64,000 nucleotides of DNA from an uncultured Bacteroidia bacterium (GCA_902798975.1 CADBYT010000001.1:93889-157888), one strand, 5' to 3'; positions 1 through 12,255 are shown, counted from the first letter of the stretch. Translations and numbers: made by a program. The notes: generated from the sequence alone by a model not told the origin.

Positions 1-381
1 CGCGTGCGCATGCGCGTCGGCGAGCCGATGGAGATCGGGGCGGAATTTGCCAGGCGCGCCGATTTGCCCGAGGCGGAGGTCTACCGGGAATTATGTGAAG
101 AACTGCGCGAACGCGTCATCGCCCTGATCGGCGAACCGATAGAACGGCGCCGCCGGTCGTGGTTCCACATACCGGCGGCGCTGCTGTCTCTGCCGCTTTT
201 CGCTGTCTGTGCCGTGGGATCACTTCCCATCTGGCTCCCCTACCTGCTCATCATGCACAGGATGAAGGACAAGGCCTGGTCGCACACCGTCCGCTACGGC
301 CTACACTTCGTCCTGCCGATCTTCATCCCCTTCCACATCGGGTTCGAGCGGCTGCTGAATTTCTATAGGGATCTGTTCTGA
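1..381 (+). CDS. Acyltransferase, C-terminal part (gene cut by window start)
   Basis: The frame is open from the first base, so the gene starts outside the window; about 126 residues remain. The visible part begins in a stretch resembling the end of a PlsC-type lysophospholipid acyltransferase domain (a 'GEPMEIG' strand, then an amphipathic helix 'VYRELCEELRERV'). After it comes a basic linker and one or two hydrophobic helices (about residues 55-85 and 95-110) that would anchor the protein in the inner membrane. The likely role is acyl transfer in phospholipid synthesis. The catalytic HX4D motif would lie upstream and cannot be checked, so the assignment is tentative. Its last 81 bases overlap the convergent gene on the other strand. 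Confidence 0.5.
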   Translation, partial: RVRMRVGEPMEIGAEFARRADLPEAEVYRELCEELRERVIALIGEPIERRRRSWFHIPAALLSLPLFAVCAVGSLPIWLPYLLIMHRMKDKAWSHTVRYGLHFVLPIFIPFHIGFERLLNFYRDLF

Positions 382-645
382 TTCCACCGCCTTCTTCTTC
401 GATTTCTTCCTGGAATCCGGCGCGCCGAGGATTCTCTTGAGACCATGAACCAGCCCGAGGCCGGCATCCGTCAGGATATCGGTCGGAACCAGGGTGCTGA
501 TCAGGTTGACGGGTTTCAGGGAATCCAACAGTCGGCTGGCCTCGTTGCTGATGTTTCTTCCGGTCGCCTTCTGTTCTGCCTTGATATACAGGATGGCCTT
601 CTCCAGCTCATCGGCTGTCTTGATCTTTCCGTATTTGCTACTCAT
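301..645 (-). CDS. Small hypothetical protein, partner of holin-like membrane protein
   Basis: A 114-residue protein starting at the ATG whose complement lies at 643-645. The N-terminal part (GKIKTADELEKAI...) looks helical and soluble. A weakly hydrophobic middle is followed by a Lys-rich stretch and a very acidic, probably disordered tail ending DRQDEV. The start overlaps the end of the upstream membrane-protein gene by 8 bases, so the two are probably cotranslated. This pairing of a small soluble protein with a DUF1469-like protein is common in Bacteroidota, but I do not know a function. The 3' end overlaps the convergent acyltransferase gene by 81 bases, a long overlap. Confidence 0.65.
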   Translation of the reverse strand: MSSKYGKIKTADELEKAILYIKAEQKATGRNISNEASRLLDSLKPVNLISTLVPTDILTDAGLGLVHGLKRILGAPDSRKKSKKKAVESEQIPIEIQQPLEPDVEGDEDRQDEV

Positions 646-985
646 CGTCGTTGTCGTAAAATACATCAATAAACAGTTGGACAAACAGGTCGCGGAACAT
701 TTTCTGCCGGTTGGCCCACAGGACGACCAGGGCCAGCACGAAGACGGCGGCGACAATGAGCGTGCCCCACGGAGCGCCCAACAGGCCGTTGATCCATTGG
801 AGCAAAGCCAGGGAAAGCAACCCGACCACCAGGGACAGGGTGAAGATGATGACCAGGTAGGCAAGGACCTGCGAAAGGGCGGTCGAAAGACCGCGGGTAA
901 TCTTGAGTTTGGCTTCGTCGACCGCCAGGTTCAGGTACTCCTGGCTGTCTTTCCCAATGATACCCAAAGAATTATTCTTATCCAT
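638..985 (-). CDS. Phage-holin-superfamily III (DUF1469-like) membrane protein
   Basis: A 115-residue protein with a short polar N-terminus, an amphipathic helix (about residues 15-35), two adjacent transmembrane helices (about 38-62 and 68-92, hydrophobic with a Gly-Ala-Pro turn between), then a cytosolic tail ending in acidic residues. This fits the DUF1469 / Phage_holin_3_6 family, found as chromosomal inner-membrane proteins of unknown role. I chose the ATG at 985 (MDKNN...); an in-frame ATG six bases upstream (991) is possible. It is followed by the overlapping hypothetical gene. The family name does not imply a prophage: no other phage gene is nearby. Confidence 0.7.
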   Translation of the reverse strand: MDKNNSLGIIGKDSQEYLNLAVDEAKLKITRGLSTALSQVLAYLVIIFTLSLVVGLLSLALLQWINGLLGAPWGTLIVAAVFVLALVVLWANRQKMFRDLFVQLFIDVFYDNDDE

Positions 986-1055
986 GATCATGTTGGCCAA
1001 AATGCTTAGTGTTATAAATCGAATTCAAATATAGTTAAATCTTCAAGCATATCAA

Positions 1056-1092
1056 AGAAAAAGCGGATCCTGTCACAGGGTCCGCTTTTCTT
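1056..1092 (-). terminator. Rho-independent terminator after the 2-hydroxyacid dehydrogenase gene
   Basis: Arms 1059-1070 and 1078-1089 pair over 12 bases with one wobble (core AAAAGCGGA / TCCGCTTTT). Read on the minus strand the stem is followed by a T-rich run (TTTTTCTTT). It lies 55-90 bases past the stop codon at 1147. Confidence 0.8.
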
Positions 1093-1146
1093 CAGGTTGT
1101 AGTACAGTTTATTGTTTAATATCCATTTCTTCAGGATATCTATTTA

Positions 1147-2079
1147 CTATCCCAAAACCGTGCCACGGATGTTTTCGGCCACCTGGTGCACCAGGCGCAG
1201 CAGCGCCTCGCGGCTCGCCCAGGCCGTGTGCGGCGTGAAGCGGAAGCGCTCAGGGTGCTGCACGTGCAGCAGCGGGCTGTCCGCCGAAAGCGGTTCCTTT
1301 ACGTATACATCCAGTGCCGCGCCGGCGATGAAGCCGGCATCCACCGCCTCAGCCAGCGCCGCCTCATCCACGATGCCGCCGCGGCCGAGATTGAGCAGGA
1401 AGGCCGTCGGCTTCATTTTGCGCAGCTCCTGCGCCCCGACCAGCCCCTTCGTCCGCTCGTTCAGCGGCGCATGCACGCTGACCACGTCCGCCCGGACGAG
1501 CAGCTCGTCCAGCGGGACGCTCGGATAGTCCGTGTTGTGCGAGGTGCCGGAGGTGGAATAATAGATTACCTGCATCCCGAATGCACATGCCACAGCGGCC
1601 ACGCGGGTGCCGATCGTGCCCAGGCCGATGATGCCCAGGGTCTTGCCGGCCAGTTCGGGATACGGGTGCGAGATGTCGCAGAACAGCGTCCCGGCCGAAT
1701 AGTGGCCGCTCTTGACGCAGTCGTCGAAATAGGGCGAGAAGCCCGCCAGCGAGAGCAGGTGGGCGAAGGTGGACTGGACCACCGCCTCCGTGGAGTAGCC
1801 GGCCGCGTTGCGCACGGGGATTCCGCGCGCGGCAGCGGCGTCCAGGTCGATGTTGTTCACGCCCGTCGCGGCCTCGCAGATCAGCCGCAGGCGCGGGGCG
1901 CGCGACAGCAGTTCCTCATCCACACGCACCTTGTTGATAATCAGCACCTCGCAGTCCCCCACCCGTTCCAGCGACTCTTCGCGGCTGGAAAACGGATAGC
2001 AGACCAATTCGCCCAATTCGGCGATCTCATCCAGCGGGGTCTCCCCCAGCGTCGCCGCATCCAAAAATACAATCTTCAT
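1147..2079 (-). CDS. D-2-hydroxyacid dehydrogenase (NAD-dependent)
   Basis: A 310-residue cytosolic oxidoreductase of the D-isomer-specific 2-hydroxyacid dehydrogenase family, which interconverts 2-hydroxyacids and 2-oxoacids with NAD(P). The N-terminal substrate domain (MKIVFLDAATLG) is followed by the Rossmann nucleotide-binding motif GIIGLGTIGTRVA near residue 150. The catalytic Arg/Glu/His triad is represented by NLGRGG, a downstream Glu and the HTAWAS motif near the C-terminus. Length is normal for the family. The start is the ATG at 2079; the longer frame upstream runs into a repeat and is not coding. The substrate (glycerate/hydroxypyruvate, lactate or another) cannot be told from sequence. 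Confidence 0.85.
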   Translation of the reverse strand: MKIVFLDAATLGETPLDEIAELGELVCYPFSSREESLERVGDCEVLIINKVRVDEELLSRAPRLRLICEAATGVNNIDLDAAAARGIPVRNAAGYSTEAVVQSTFAHLLSLAGFSPYFDDCVKSGHYSAGTLFCDISHPYPELAGKTLGIIGLGTIGTRVAAVACAFGMQVIYYSTSGTSHNTDYPSVPLDELLVRADVVSVHAPLNERTKGLVGAQELRKMKPTAFLLNLGRGGIVDEAALAEAVDAGFIAGAALDVYVKEPLSADSPLLHVQHPERFRFTPHTAWASREALLRLVHQVAENIRGTVLG

Positions 2080-2098
2080 CTCATTTATCCTCTTCTCC

Positions 2099-2276
2099 GT
2101 CCGGTATACCAATCCCTCCGGTTGCCGTCGCTTCGCGACCCCTCCCAACCTGCGGTTGGGCCCCTCCCTCTTACGAAGCCGACTCGAAGAGAAAGTGTCT
2201 CCTTTAGGGGACCTCAGGGGTTAGGGAACAAGCCAGCTTGCTGGCTACGGGCCCCGGAGGGACAGGTATACCGGAC
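2099..2276. repeat. 178-bp multi-hairpin intergenic repeat with terminal inverted repeats
   Basis: The ends form an inverted repeat: GTCCGGTATACC at 2099-2110 pairs with GGTATACCGGAC at 2265-2276, extended inward by CCCTCCGG (2114-2121) and CCGGAGGG (2254-2261). Inside are smaller palindromes, CCCAACC/GGTTGGG near 2145-2160 and AGCCAGC-TT-GCTGGCT at 2231-2246. The core at 2131-2167 resembles the element inside the Xer recombinase gene at 56145-56192. No open frame is evident. It could be a non-autonomous mobile element or a structured RNA. Confidence 0.65.
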
Positions 2277-2281
2277 TTCAG

Positions 2282-4639
<2,358 letters not shown>

Positions 4640-4643
4640 ACGC

Positions 4644-7466
4644 TTATAATGTTTGATTGATTGTTTCTCCAAGATAATCCAGTACGAGGCCTTCCGCATC
4701 GGGATCGTATGCGTGCGGATGGGCTGAATCCACGACCACGACGACGAAGCGGCGCTGCTGCAGCATCCCCGGGAAGGAGCCCTCACGCGCGCCGACGGTC
4801 AGCGTACGGGTGGCGTCGTCCCAGCGGATCGGGATGCGGGCGAAGGCGCCTTCCTCGTAGGCGAAGGTCAGGCCATCGTCCTCATAGAGCGTGAATTCCG
4901 CGTCCGCGCCGGCATAGACGTAGAGGCGGATGACATCAGCCGGCTTCTCATCGGACCACTGCATCTCGGGGCCGAAGGGAATGATGGACCCCGCCCGCAC
5001 ATAGAGCGGCATGCGCTCGTAGGGTGCATCCACCGTCAGGGAACGGCTGCCGGACATCCAGGCACCGGAATAGAAGTCATACCAGCCCCCTTCCGGGAAA
5101 TAGACCTCACGGCTGCGTGCGCCGTATTCGCTGACCGGACAGGGCATCAGCGCCGGACCGAACATCCACTGGTCGTCCAGGTCGCGCACCTGCGGATCGG
5201 CCGGCCAGTCCATCGGCAGGGCCCGCATGATCGTGTAGTCGTCGTAATGCACTGCCGCCGCCAGGGAATACAGATACGGCATCAGCCGGTAGCGCAGGCG
5301 CATGTACCACAGGATGCTCTCATAGGCCGGCGAGCCCTCCCGAGCAATGTTCCAAAGCTCCCGCTGCGGCCACTGGCCATGCGTGCGGAAGAGCGGCACG
5401 AAGGCGCCGAACTGGTGCCAGCGCGTCTGGAGCTCCTGCCATTCCGCGGCATTTGCCGGATCGTGGAACTTGGACATCACCGAGAAGCCGCCGATATCCA
5501 TTCCCCAGAAGGGAATGCCGCTCATGCAGAAATTCAGGCCGGCGGACATCTGCGTGCGCATGTCCGTCCAGGAAGTGCCGATGTCCCCGCTCCACGTGCC
5601 CGTGGAATAGCGCTGCAGGCCCGGGAAGCCGCTGCGCGTCAGCAGGAAAACCCGTTTGTCGGGATCCACGCTGCGCTGCCCGTTGTAGATGGCGTCCGCG
5701 TTGACGAGGGCATAGGCATTAAGGTATTCGGTCGAGGGGCCGAGCGCCGTCGGGCTGATCAGCCACTTGAAATAATCCATCGGCAGGCAGTCGCGCAGGT
5801 TCGGTTCGCTGGCGTCCATCCACCAGGCGTCGATCTTGCGTCCGTACCGGCTGTAGAGCGTTTCGTCCATCTGCCGCCAGAACATCCTGCGCCCGCCTTC
5901 CGCATAGGCGTCATAGAAACTCTGCTTGTGGCCAAGCCAGTCCTCAAGACCGTCCTCCTCGGCATGCGTATAGGCATAGCCCGCGGCCTTCAGCTCCTTG
6001 TAATGCTCTGTGTTGGTGTAGAATTTCGGCCACACGCTGATCATGAAGCGTCCGTGCATGGCGTGAACATCATCCAGCATTTTCTCGGGATCCGGATAAC
6101 GGGCCGCGTCGAACTCATGGCTTCCCCACTGGTCTTCCAGCCAGTACTGCCAGTCCTGGACGATGTTGTCCACCGGAATGCCGCGCTCCCGGAACTGCCG
6201 GAGCGTCCCGACGAGCTCGTCCTGCGTGGAATAACGCTCGCGGCTCTGCCAGAAACCCAACACCCATTTGGGCATCACGGGCGCCTTGCCGCTGAGCTGC
6301 CGGTAGCCGCGGATCACGGCATCGTGGCTCCCGCCGCCGATAAACCAGAAGTCCAGCTGCGGCTCAAACTCAGAGGCGAACGCCAGCCGGCCGGCCTCAC
6401 CCTCGGGCTGGAGCGGAGCCACGCGCAATCCCAGGTAAGACACGCTTCCGTCCGGCTCCCACTCCACACGGACCGGCACTTTCTGCCCGGCCTCCAGGTG
6501 CGCGGAGAACTTGTAGCTGTTGGGATTCCAGGCCGGACGCCAGCGGCGTGCCATCACTTCCTGCCCATCCACGAGGGTGCGCTGGAAACCTGCATAATAT
6601 TGAATAAATTGATAATCAGCCGTCTGCGGAGCTTCAAGATAGCCCTCATAAACCACCTTCGCGCCCTGGAGCGGCAGCTCCGGCAGGTTCCGGATGGCCC
6701 ATTCGTTCTCAAAGAAGAGACTGTCTTCCTGGCGGACGACCGCTTTGCCGCGGGCAGGCGTGTAGGTGCCGGTCAGGCCGGGCGTCCTGCCGTCTTTGCC
6801 GTACAGTTTGAACTGCTCGCCCAACTGCCGGTAGGGTTCGGGATTGCCCCAGCGGCTATAGGAATAGGCATCGAAGAGCAGGCCGTAGCCGCGGGTGGAG
6901 ACCACCATCGGCAAGCTCACTTTGGTGTTGTACTGGAAAAGCTCTTCGCTGCGGCCCTTGTGGTTCAGCTCGCCGCTCTGGTGTTGCCCCAGGCCGTAGA
7001 ACGCCTCCCCGTCGGGTGAGTCGAAGCTCACCCGGGTGGAATAGGCCTGCCTGCCTTCCACCTCGACGGGCTCGAAGCCCATCCGGGAGCCGCCCAGCAG
7101 CTGCGTCCCGTCCGCAGACAGGAAACGAACGGCGCCATGTTCCAGATCGACCGCTGCAGTCAGGGCCGCCGTACGCACCAGCACTTCCCCGTTCTCTTCC
7201 GACACGCGGAAATCGCGGAAACGTCCCTGCGGTACGATGACCAGGCTGACGCGGTCATGCAGCACGCCGTCCGGACTCGCCGAGACGCGGACCAGTTCCG
7301 GACCTGCCAGCTGCAGACGGATGAGGGAGGCGCCGCCGGGAACCGGATCCGCGACCCGGACCAGGAACTGATCACCTCTCACGGAAAAAAATTTGCCCGC
7401 GCACGCGGTCAGGCACAACGCAGATACGAACAGCAAGAAGGCAATCTTGATTCTCAGTTTCTTCAT
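4644..7466 (-). CDS. GH31 alpha-glycosidase (alpha-xylosidase type) lipoprotein with PA14 insert
   Basis: A 940-residue GH31 enzyme releasing alpha-linked glucose or xylose from non-reducing ends. The signal peptide ends in LCLTAC (lipobox Cys22). The N-terminal beta-sandwich is interrupted by a PA14-like domain at about residues 225-365 ([15 protein letters not shown]... to YLGLRV), a module often used for sugar binding. The catalytic domain has the nucleophile motif WWMDASEP (Asp551) and the acid/base GDIGTSW (Asp628). C-terminal beta domains follow, of which one is DUF5110-like. PA14 inserts are typical of Bacteroidota xyloglucan alpha-xylosidases, so that activity is likely but not certain. 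It is first in an operon with GH3 and divergent from the antiporter gene. Confidence 0.93.
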   Translation of the reverse strand: MKKLRIKIAFLLFVSALCLTACAGKFFSVRGDQFLVRVADPVPGGASLIRLQLAGPELVRVSASPDGVLHDRVSLVIVPQGRFRDFRVSEENGEVLVRTAALTAAVDLEHGAVRFLSADGTQLLGGSRMGFEPVEVEGRQAYSTRVSFDSPDGEAFYGLGQHQSGELNHKGRSEELFQYNTKVSLPMVVSTRGYGLLFDAYSYSRWGNPEPYRQLGEQFKLYGKDGRTPGLTGTYTPARGKAVVRQEDSLFFENEWAIRNLPELPLQGAKVVYEGYLEAPQTADYQFIQYYAGFQRTLVDGQEVMARRWRPAWNPNSYKFSAHLEAGQKVPVRVEWEPDGSVSYLGLRVAPLQPEGEAGRLAFASEFEPQLDFWFIGGGSHDAVIRGYRQLSGKAPVMPKWVLGFWQSRERYSTQDELVGTLRQFRERGIPVDNIVQDWQYWLEDQWGSHEFDAARYPDPEKMLDDVHAMHGRFMISVWPKFYTNTEHYKELKAAGYAYTHAEEDGLEDWLGHKQSFYDAYAEGGRRMFWRQMDETLYSRYGRKIDAWWMDASEPNLRDCLPMDYFKWLISPTALGPSTEYLNAYALVNADAIYNGQRSVDPDKRVFLLTRSGFPGLQRYSTGTWSGDIGTSWTDMRTQMSAGLNFCMSGIPFWGMDIGGFSVMSKFHDPANAAEWQELQTRWHQFGAFVPLFRTHGQWPQRELWNIAREGSPAYESILWYMRLRYRLMPYLYSLAAAVHYDDYTIMRALPMDWPADPQVRDLDDQWMFGPALMPCPVSEYGARSREVYFPEGGWYDFYSGAWMSGSRSLTVDAPYERMPLYVRAGSIIPFGPEMQWSDEKPADVIRLYVYAGADAEFTLYEDDGLTFAYEEGAFARIPIRWDDATRTLTVGAREGSFPGMLQQRRFVVVVVDSAHPHAYDPDAEGLVLDYLGETINQTL

Positions 7467-7480
7467 TCGGCTATAATGTC

Positions 7481-7510
7481 TTTAAAATTACGCTTTTTTT
7501 TCTAATTTTG
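7481..7510 (+). promoter_or_regulatory. Bacteroidota-type promoter of the antiporter gene
   Basis: TAATTTTG at 7503-7510 matches the -7 consensus TAnnTTTG exactly, and TTTA at 7481-7484 is an imperfect -33 element 18 bases upstream. The start codon follows at 7519, giving a very short leader. Confidence 0.5.
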
Positions 7511-7518
7511 CCAAGACT

Positions 7519-9768
7519 ATGTCCGAAGAATTAGACCTTGTGCGCGATTTGGCGGTCATCCTCGTTTCCGCAGGCGCATTCACCATCATATCCAAAGCGC
7601 TCAAACAGCCGCTCATCCTGGGCTACATCCTGGCCGGTTTCCTCGTCGGCCCGCACATCTCCTGGTTCCCCGGGATCAGTTCCGAAGAGACGGTCAACCA
7701 ATGGTCCGAGATCGGCATCATCTTCCTGATGTTCGGTCTGGGCCTGGAGTTCAGTTTCAAGAAGCTGCTCAAGGTGGGCAGCAGCGCCCTCGTGACCGCT
7801 GGAAGCAAATTCCTCGGCGTCTTCGTGATCGGCTTCGTGGCCGGGCAGGCCCTGGGCTGGACGGCCATGGAAAGCATCTTCCTCGGCGGACTGCTGTCCA
7901 TGTCCTCCACGATGGTCGTGCTCAAATCCTATGACGACATGGGCCTGAAGGGCAGGCCCTGGGCCGGCATGGTCTTCGGAACCCTCGTGGTTGAGGACCT
8001 GATCGCCATCCTGCTCATGGTCCTCCTGTCCACAATGGCAGTCTCCAACCAGTTCGCTGGCGGCGAAATGCTCTTCAACCTCGGAAAACTGGCCTTCTTC
8101 CTCATCCTGTGGTTCCTGGTGGGCATTTACGTGATCCCGTCCGTCCTCAAGCGGGCGCGGCGTTTCCTCAACGACGAGATCCTGCTCATCGTCAGCATCG
8201 GCCTATGCTTCGGCATGGTCGCACTGGCCGAGGCCGTCGGTTTCTCCTCCGCCCTCGGCGCCTTCGTAATGGGTTCCATCCTGGCCGAGACCATCGAAAG
8301 CGAGCACATCGAGCACCTCGTCGCGCCGATCAAGGACCTGTTCGGCGCCGTCTTCTTCGTATCCGTCGGTATGATGGTCGCCCCTGCCGTGATTGCGGAG
8401 CACTGGTTCACCATCCTCATCATCACCCTGATCGTGATGCTCAGCCACATCCTCTTCGCCGGCGCGGGCATCCTGATGACCGGCGGCGGTCTGCGGAATG
8501 CCGTCCACACCGGATTCAGCCTCGCACAGCTCGGCGAATTCGGTTTCATCATCGCCGGCGTGGGCGTGAGCCTCGGGGTGATGCGGGAATTCATCTATCC
8601 GGTCATCATCGCCGTGTCGGTGATCACGACCTTCACGACCCCCTACATGATCAAGCTGGCGGGGCCGTCCTACCATCTGCTGCTCAAGCGGCTCCCGGAG
8701 CGCTGGGTCGCCCGGCTGGACGCGCCCGAGCAGAAGACCCACACGACGGCGGTCGAGCAGAGCGAGTGGCGCATCCTGCTGCGCGCCTATTTCCTGCGCA
8801 TCCTGCTCTACGGCGTGATCCTCGTCGCCATCATGATCGGCTCCAAGGAATTCCTGGAGCCGGCCGCCATGAACCTTTTCCCGTCCTGGCCGCCGTTCTG
8901 GCTGAACCTGGCCGTCGTGGTCGTCACTCTGGTCGTCATGGCGCCCTTCCTTTTCGGGATGGCCATCAGTTCGAGTTCCATCAACAAGTCCGCCTCCAAA
9001 CTGCTGGCGGAAAAGAACGCCAATAAATGGCCGCTCGCCGGCCTCGTGCTCACCCGCACCTTCCTGGCCGTGTCGATGGTCCTCAGCGTCATCGCCAGCC
9101 ATTTCAAGCTGGCCGGCTGGACCACCATCCTGATCCTTTTCGGCGGCATTGTCTTCGTCCTGGCCGCCCGGCGCACCATGCACCACTACTCCGCGCTGGA
9201 ACAGCGCTTCCTGAGCAACCTCAACGAGAAGGAAGAGGCGGAGCGGCGCAGCCATCCGGTCTCGACCTCCCTCCGCGACAAGATGGTCGGCTACGACGTG
9301 CACCTGGAGCCGCTGGAGCTCTCCCCCGACAGCGTCTTTGCCGGCATGCAGCTCAAGGACATTCCTTTCCGCGCCGAGACGGGCGCGAACATCATCAAGA
9401 TACGGCGCGGCACGCAGAGCATCACCATTCCCGCCGGCGACGTACGCATTTTCCCGAACGACAAGCTGCTCGCCGTGGGCTCCTCCGCCCAGATCGATGC
9501 CCTCCGGGCCATGCTTTCACAATCCAGCGCCTCCCCGGTTTCCTCCCACGAGCAGGAGTTCGAGGTGGTCCCGGTCACGCTGGACGCGGATTCCTTCCTG
9601 ACCGGCAATACCCTGCGCAAGGCCAACATGCGCCAGTACCGATGCATGGTGATCAGCGTCCTGCACGACGGGGAATTCATCACAAACCCCGAACCGGATT
9701 TCCAGTTCGGGGTTGGCGATATCGTATGGATTGCCGGTGAGACCAGCGCGCTGCCCTACAAGTCGTAG
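7519..9768 (+). CDS. Cation:proton antiporter, CPA2 / KefB type, with TrkA-C domains
   Basis: A 749-residue inner-membrane antiporter exchanging K+ or Na+ for protons. The first ~380 residues are the Na+/H+ exchanger domain with about 12 hydrophobic helices, including the typical FLMFGLGLEFSF and LGAFVMGSILAET stretches. A second hydrophobic part (about 415-560) carries four or five more helices. Two cytosolic TrkA-C-like domains close the protein (about 595-675 and 685-749; FPNDKLLAVG and VGDIVWIAG), probably sensing nucleotides or ions. There is no full KTN Rossmann domain. The last 13 bases overlap the convergent DUF5723 gene. The ion cannot be assigned from sequence. Confidence 0.9.
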   Translation: MSEELDLVRDLAVILVSAGAFTIISKALKQPLILGYILAGFLVGPHISWFPGISSEETVNQWSEIGIIFLMFGLGLEFSFKKLLKVGSSALVTAGSKFLGVFVIGFVAGQALGWTAMESIFLGGLLSMSSTMVVLKSYDDMGLKGRPWAGMVFGTLVVEDLIAILLMVLLSTMAVSNQFAGGEMLFNLGKLAFFLILWFLVGIYVIPSVLKRARRFLNDEILLIVSIGLCFGMVALAEAVGFSSALGAFVMGSILAETIESEHIEHLVAPIKDLFGAVFFVSVGMMVAPAVIAEHWFTILIITLIVMLSHILFAGAGILMTGGGLRNAVHTGFSLAQLGEFGFIIAGVGVSLGVMREFIYPVIIAVSVITTFTTPYMIKLAGPSYHLLLKRLPERWVARLDAPEQKTHTTAVEQSEWRILLRAYFLRILLYGVILVAIMIGSKEFLEPAAMNLFPSWPPFWLNLAVVVVTLVVMAPFLFGMAISSSSINKSASKLLAEKNANKWPLAGLVLTRTFLAVSMVLSVIASHFKLAGWTTILILFGGIVFVLAARRTMHHYSALEQRFLSNLNEKEEAERRSHPVSTSLRDKMVGYDVHLEPLELSPDSVFAGMQLKDIPFRAETGANIIKIRRGTQSITIPAGDVRIFPNDKLLAVGSSAQIDALRAMLSQSSASPVSSHEQEFEVVPVTLDADSFLTGNTLRKANMRQYRCMVISVLHDGEFITNPEPDFQFGVGDIVWIAGETSALPYKS

Positions 9769-11108
9769 GTCAGGCCGATGGACACCACCTTGTTGTTGGG
9801 CTGCACGGGCGTGAAAGAGTGTCCGACGTAGCCGCCGAATCCCATTTCATAACCGACGTTGACGCGGAATTTCAGCACGCGCACGGACGCGCCGACACCC
9901 CAGACGGTACCGTGGGCGCCGTAACCGAAACTACCCGCGAAATCCAGCCAGTCGAGCGGGTTGCAGGACATCACGTAACGCGCTTCCCAATAAGGCATGT
10001 TCTGGTAGCCGATGTAGCTGGCGACGAGGCCGACATGCACCTGCTCGAACTTCGGAAGCTTGTACTTGATGCCCAGGTTGGCACGCAGCGGGATCATGTT
10101 GAAGCGGACCTGGGTGCCCGTGGCCTTCAGCTTCAGGGTCTCCACGAAGTCCTCGCCGACAGCCAGGACTTTCTTGATCAGGGCATCCTTGTTCAACTCA
10201 TTGTAGGCGACATCCAGGCCCGTGAACGTGGCCGTGCCGGTGGAGCGTCCGGAGTTGCCGAGCGACCAGCAGATTCCGCCCAGGTCCAGCACGGATGCCG
10301 ACAGGGTCAGGTACTCGTTCGGCGTCACCACGACGCCCAGATCCAGGGCAAGGCCGGCACCGGTGGGGATATACCACCGTCCGGAAGACGTCATATTCAG
10401 GACGGAGAGATAGCCGTCTTCGGTCGGGACGAAAGTCTTGTTCCTGCCCGACATCTCCAGGTCGGCGTCCACGTCCATCCGGTATTCCTGATCCGTCAGC
10501 CGGAGCCTGAGGTTCGACATCCGGTAGTCGATGGAATTCAGGCCCAGGAGGAGCTTCGCCCGGCCGCCTATGGTCACGATGTCGCTGAGCTTGCGGGAAT
10601 AGCCATAAGCCAGTTCAGCAAACAACTGCCCCTGGGCGCGGGCCCCGCTCAGGTTGTACACCTCGTCCGTCGTGCCCTCTTTCAAGATGTAGAAGAGGTC
10701 TCTCGGAACGGAGGCGCCGTACAGGACCCGGGCGTTGAGCTCGATGGTATGGAAGGCCTCGCCGCGGGCGAAACCGTAGGCGAAGAGGTTGTAGTTGTAG
10801 GTATTGAACTCGTAGTTCATGTCCTGGAGTTTGCTCATGAACTCCGCCGTGGACACGTAAGGGCTGAGGAAGGTCAGCACCTCATTTCCCATCGGATACA
10901 GGAAGGCACCCGCACCGATGTTGTTGCGGTTTTGCTTGGAGAATTCACCGATGCTGATGAAATCCTTGCCACCGGCCAGCGCCGGGTTGAAATGGTATCC
11001 GAGCCGATAATCATTCAGGAAGAAGCCCTCCTGGGGGGTCTGGGCCTTCAGGGGCGCGGCAACGCAGATGAGCGCCGCCAGCGCAAGGGTCAGTTTATTA
11101 TAAGACAT
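9756..11108 (-). CDS. DUF5723-family outer-membrane beta-barrel protein
   Basis: A 450-residue exported protein. The signal peptide ends in APLKAQ, and after it come alternating beta strands rich in Gly and aromatic residues, ending in YDL, a pattern typical of outer-membrane barrels. The opening FLNDYRLGYHFNPALA closely fits the DUF5723 / PorV-like family of Bacteroidota, whose function is unknown. Its start overlaps the upstream lipoprotein gene by 11 bases, so the two are translationally coupled and probably act together at the outer membrane. It is convergent with the antiporter gene. Confidence 0.82.
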   Translation of the reverse strand: MSYNKLTLALAALICVAAPLKAQTPQEGFFLNDYRLGYHFNPALAGGKDFISIGEFSKQNRNNIGAGAFLYPMGNEVLTFLSPYVSTAEFMSKLQDMNYEFNTYNYNLFAYGFARGEAFHTIELNARVLYGASVPRDLFYILKEGTTDEVYNLSGARAQGQLFAELAYGYSRKLSDIVTIGGRAKLLLGLNSIDYRMSNLRLRLTDQEYRMDVDADLEMSGRNKTFVPTEDGYLSVLNMTSSGRWYIPTGAGLALDLGVVVTPNEYLTLSASVLDLGGICWSLGNSGRSTGTATFTGLDVAYNELNKDALIKKVLAVGEDFVETLKLKATGTQVRFNMIPLRANLGIKYKLPKFEQVHVGLVASYIGYQNMPYWEARYVMSCNPLDWLDFAGSFGYGAHGTVWGVGASVRVLKFRVNVGYEMGFGGYVGHSFTPVQPNNKVVSIGLTYDL

Positions 11109-12237
11109 GGCTGGGAATGGTTATGCCGCCGCTGACAATGACGGAAGCGGATTTCACAGAGAGGCACATCTTGGTCGAGAGAGGCAGGTTGACGGAGTCG
11201 GCATGCGTACTGAACGACACGGTGGCCTCGATACCATGAATGTCGGGGAGGGTGCCGTCCAGGGATTTCACCGAGAGCGTCACCGGCGTCGTGGTCGGGG
11301 ATTCGAGCGAACCTCCGTAGATTGTGAAGCCGGAAGAGACCTCGACGCCGGGGTCCACGGAGCCGGATTCGTCCAGGACGCGGATATCCTCGACTTTGAC
11401 GTCGATCGGAAGCGAATTTACCAGGTCGAAGGAAAGCTGGCATTCATGCAGATTGAACTGGCCGAGCTCCACGTTCAGGTTCTCCACCGGGAAAGTCATC
11501 GGCATCTTGAAACTCTCCGTCAGGGCAACGAGTGCTTTGTACTTATAGGAGAATCTGAAGAAAGAGTTGGAGCCGCTGCGGACCAGATCCGGCAGATTTG
11601 CCGGCAGGTCCAGCGTCACGCCCTTCAGTTCCACCTTGGAAACATGGTCCAGGACATTCTCGGGCAGATCGAACTGGGTAAGGGTTCTCGGGGTATAGGA
11701 ACTGGAGATGGAGAAATCGGCCAGGCGCTTTTCCTCGGCATATGTCTCCTCGTAGTTCTTATTGACGCAGGTTATCCGGGCCGTGGTGTTCAGGAGTATA
11801 TTCGCATACAACGGGTTTCCCGCCTGCACCATCAGCATCTGGTGCGGGAAGCCGAAACCGAACATGGACAGCGCGGAGGCCACGGAGCCCACGGAGCCAT
11901 ACTGATCCCCGACCTCCCAGTGGTAGGGCTGGGTGTTGTCAGGGGACTTGAGCGCTACCTCAAAGGCGCTTTGGCTGAAGAATTCTTCTTCCGCCTCGAC
12001 ATACAGCTGGCCATCCGGGTCTTCTTTCATGAACTGGTCCATCAAATCCCGGACGCTTCCATTGCTCAGGAGATCGTGTACGGTGACCGGCCCGACATTG
12101 CCGATGGGCAACGCGATCCCGTCATGGAAGAGGGTGATTTCCTTGTTCAACTTTCCAAAAGGGTCATACTCCATGTTGCTGCATCCGTATAGCGGTAGCA
12201 GAACAAGGAGCGACAAGATCAGATACTTGGTTCTCAT
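11098..12237 (-). CDS. Lipoprotein partner of the DUF5723 protein, function unknown
   Basis: A 379-residue protein with a lipoprotein signal (LLPLYGC, Cys19). The rest is rich in predicted beta strands, with repeated patterns such as VELKGVTLDLPANLP and LNVELGQFNLHECQLSFDL that suggest stacked beta-sandwich units; no catalytic motif is visible. It lies 18 bases after the flavoprotein gene and overlaps the DUF5723 gene by 11 bases, and pairing with a DUF5723 barrel is the best clue: an outer-membrane complex. I do not recognise a named family. Confidence 0.75.
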   Translation of the reverse strand: MRTKYLILSLLVLLPLYGCSNMEYDPFGKLNKEITLFHDGIALPIGNVGPVTVHDLLSNGSVRDLMDQFMKEDPDGQLYVEAEEEFFSQSAFEVALKSPDNTQPYHWEVGDQYGSVGSVASALSMFGFGFPHQMLMVQAGNPLYANILLNTTARITCVNKNYEETYAEEKRLADFSISSSYTPRTLTQFDLPENVLDHVSKVELKGVTLDLPANLPDLVRSGSNSFFRFSYKYKALVALTESFKMPMTFPVENLNVELGQFNLHECQLSFDLVNSLPIDVKVEDIRVLDESGSVDPGVEVSSGFTIYGGSLESPTTTPVTLSVKSLDGTLPDIHGIEATVSFSTHADSVNLPLSTKMCLSVKSASVIVSGGITIPSHVL

Positions 12238-12255
12238 TGGTATGTGGTTTGATTT

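Noticed and set aside
638-985. Prophage remnant because of the holin-like gene
   Set aside because: DUF1469-like proteins are standard chromosomal proteins in Bacteroidota, and no other phage gene lies nearby.
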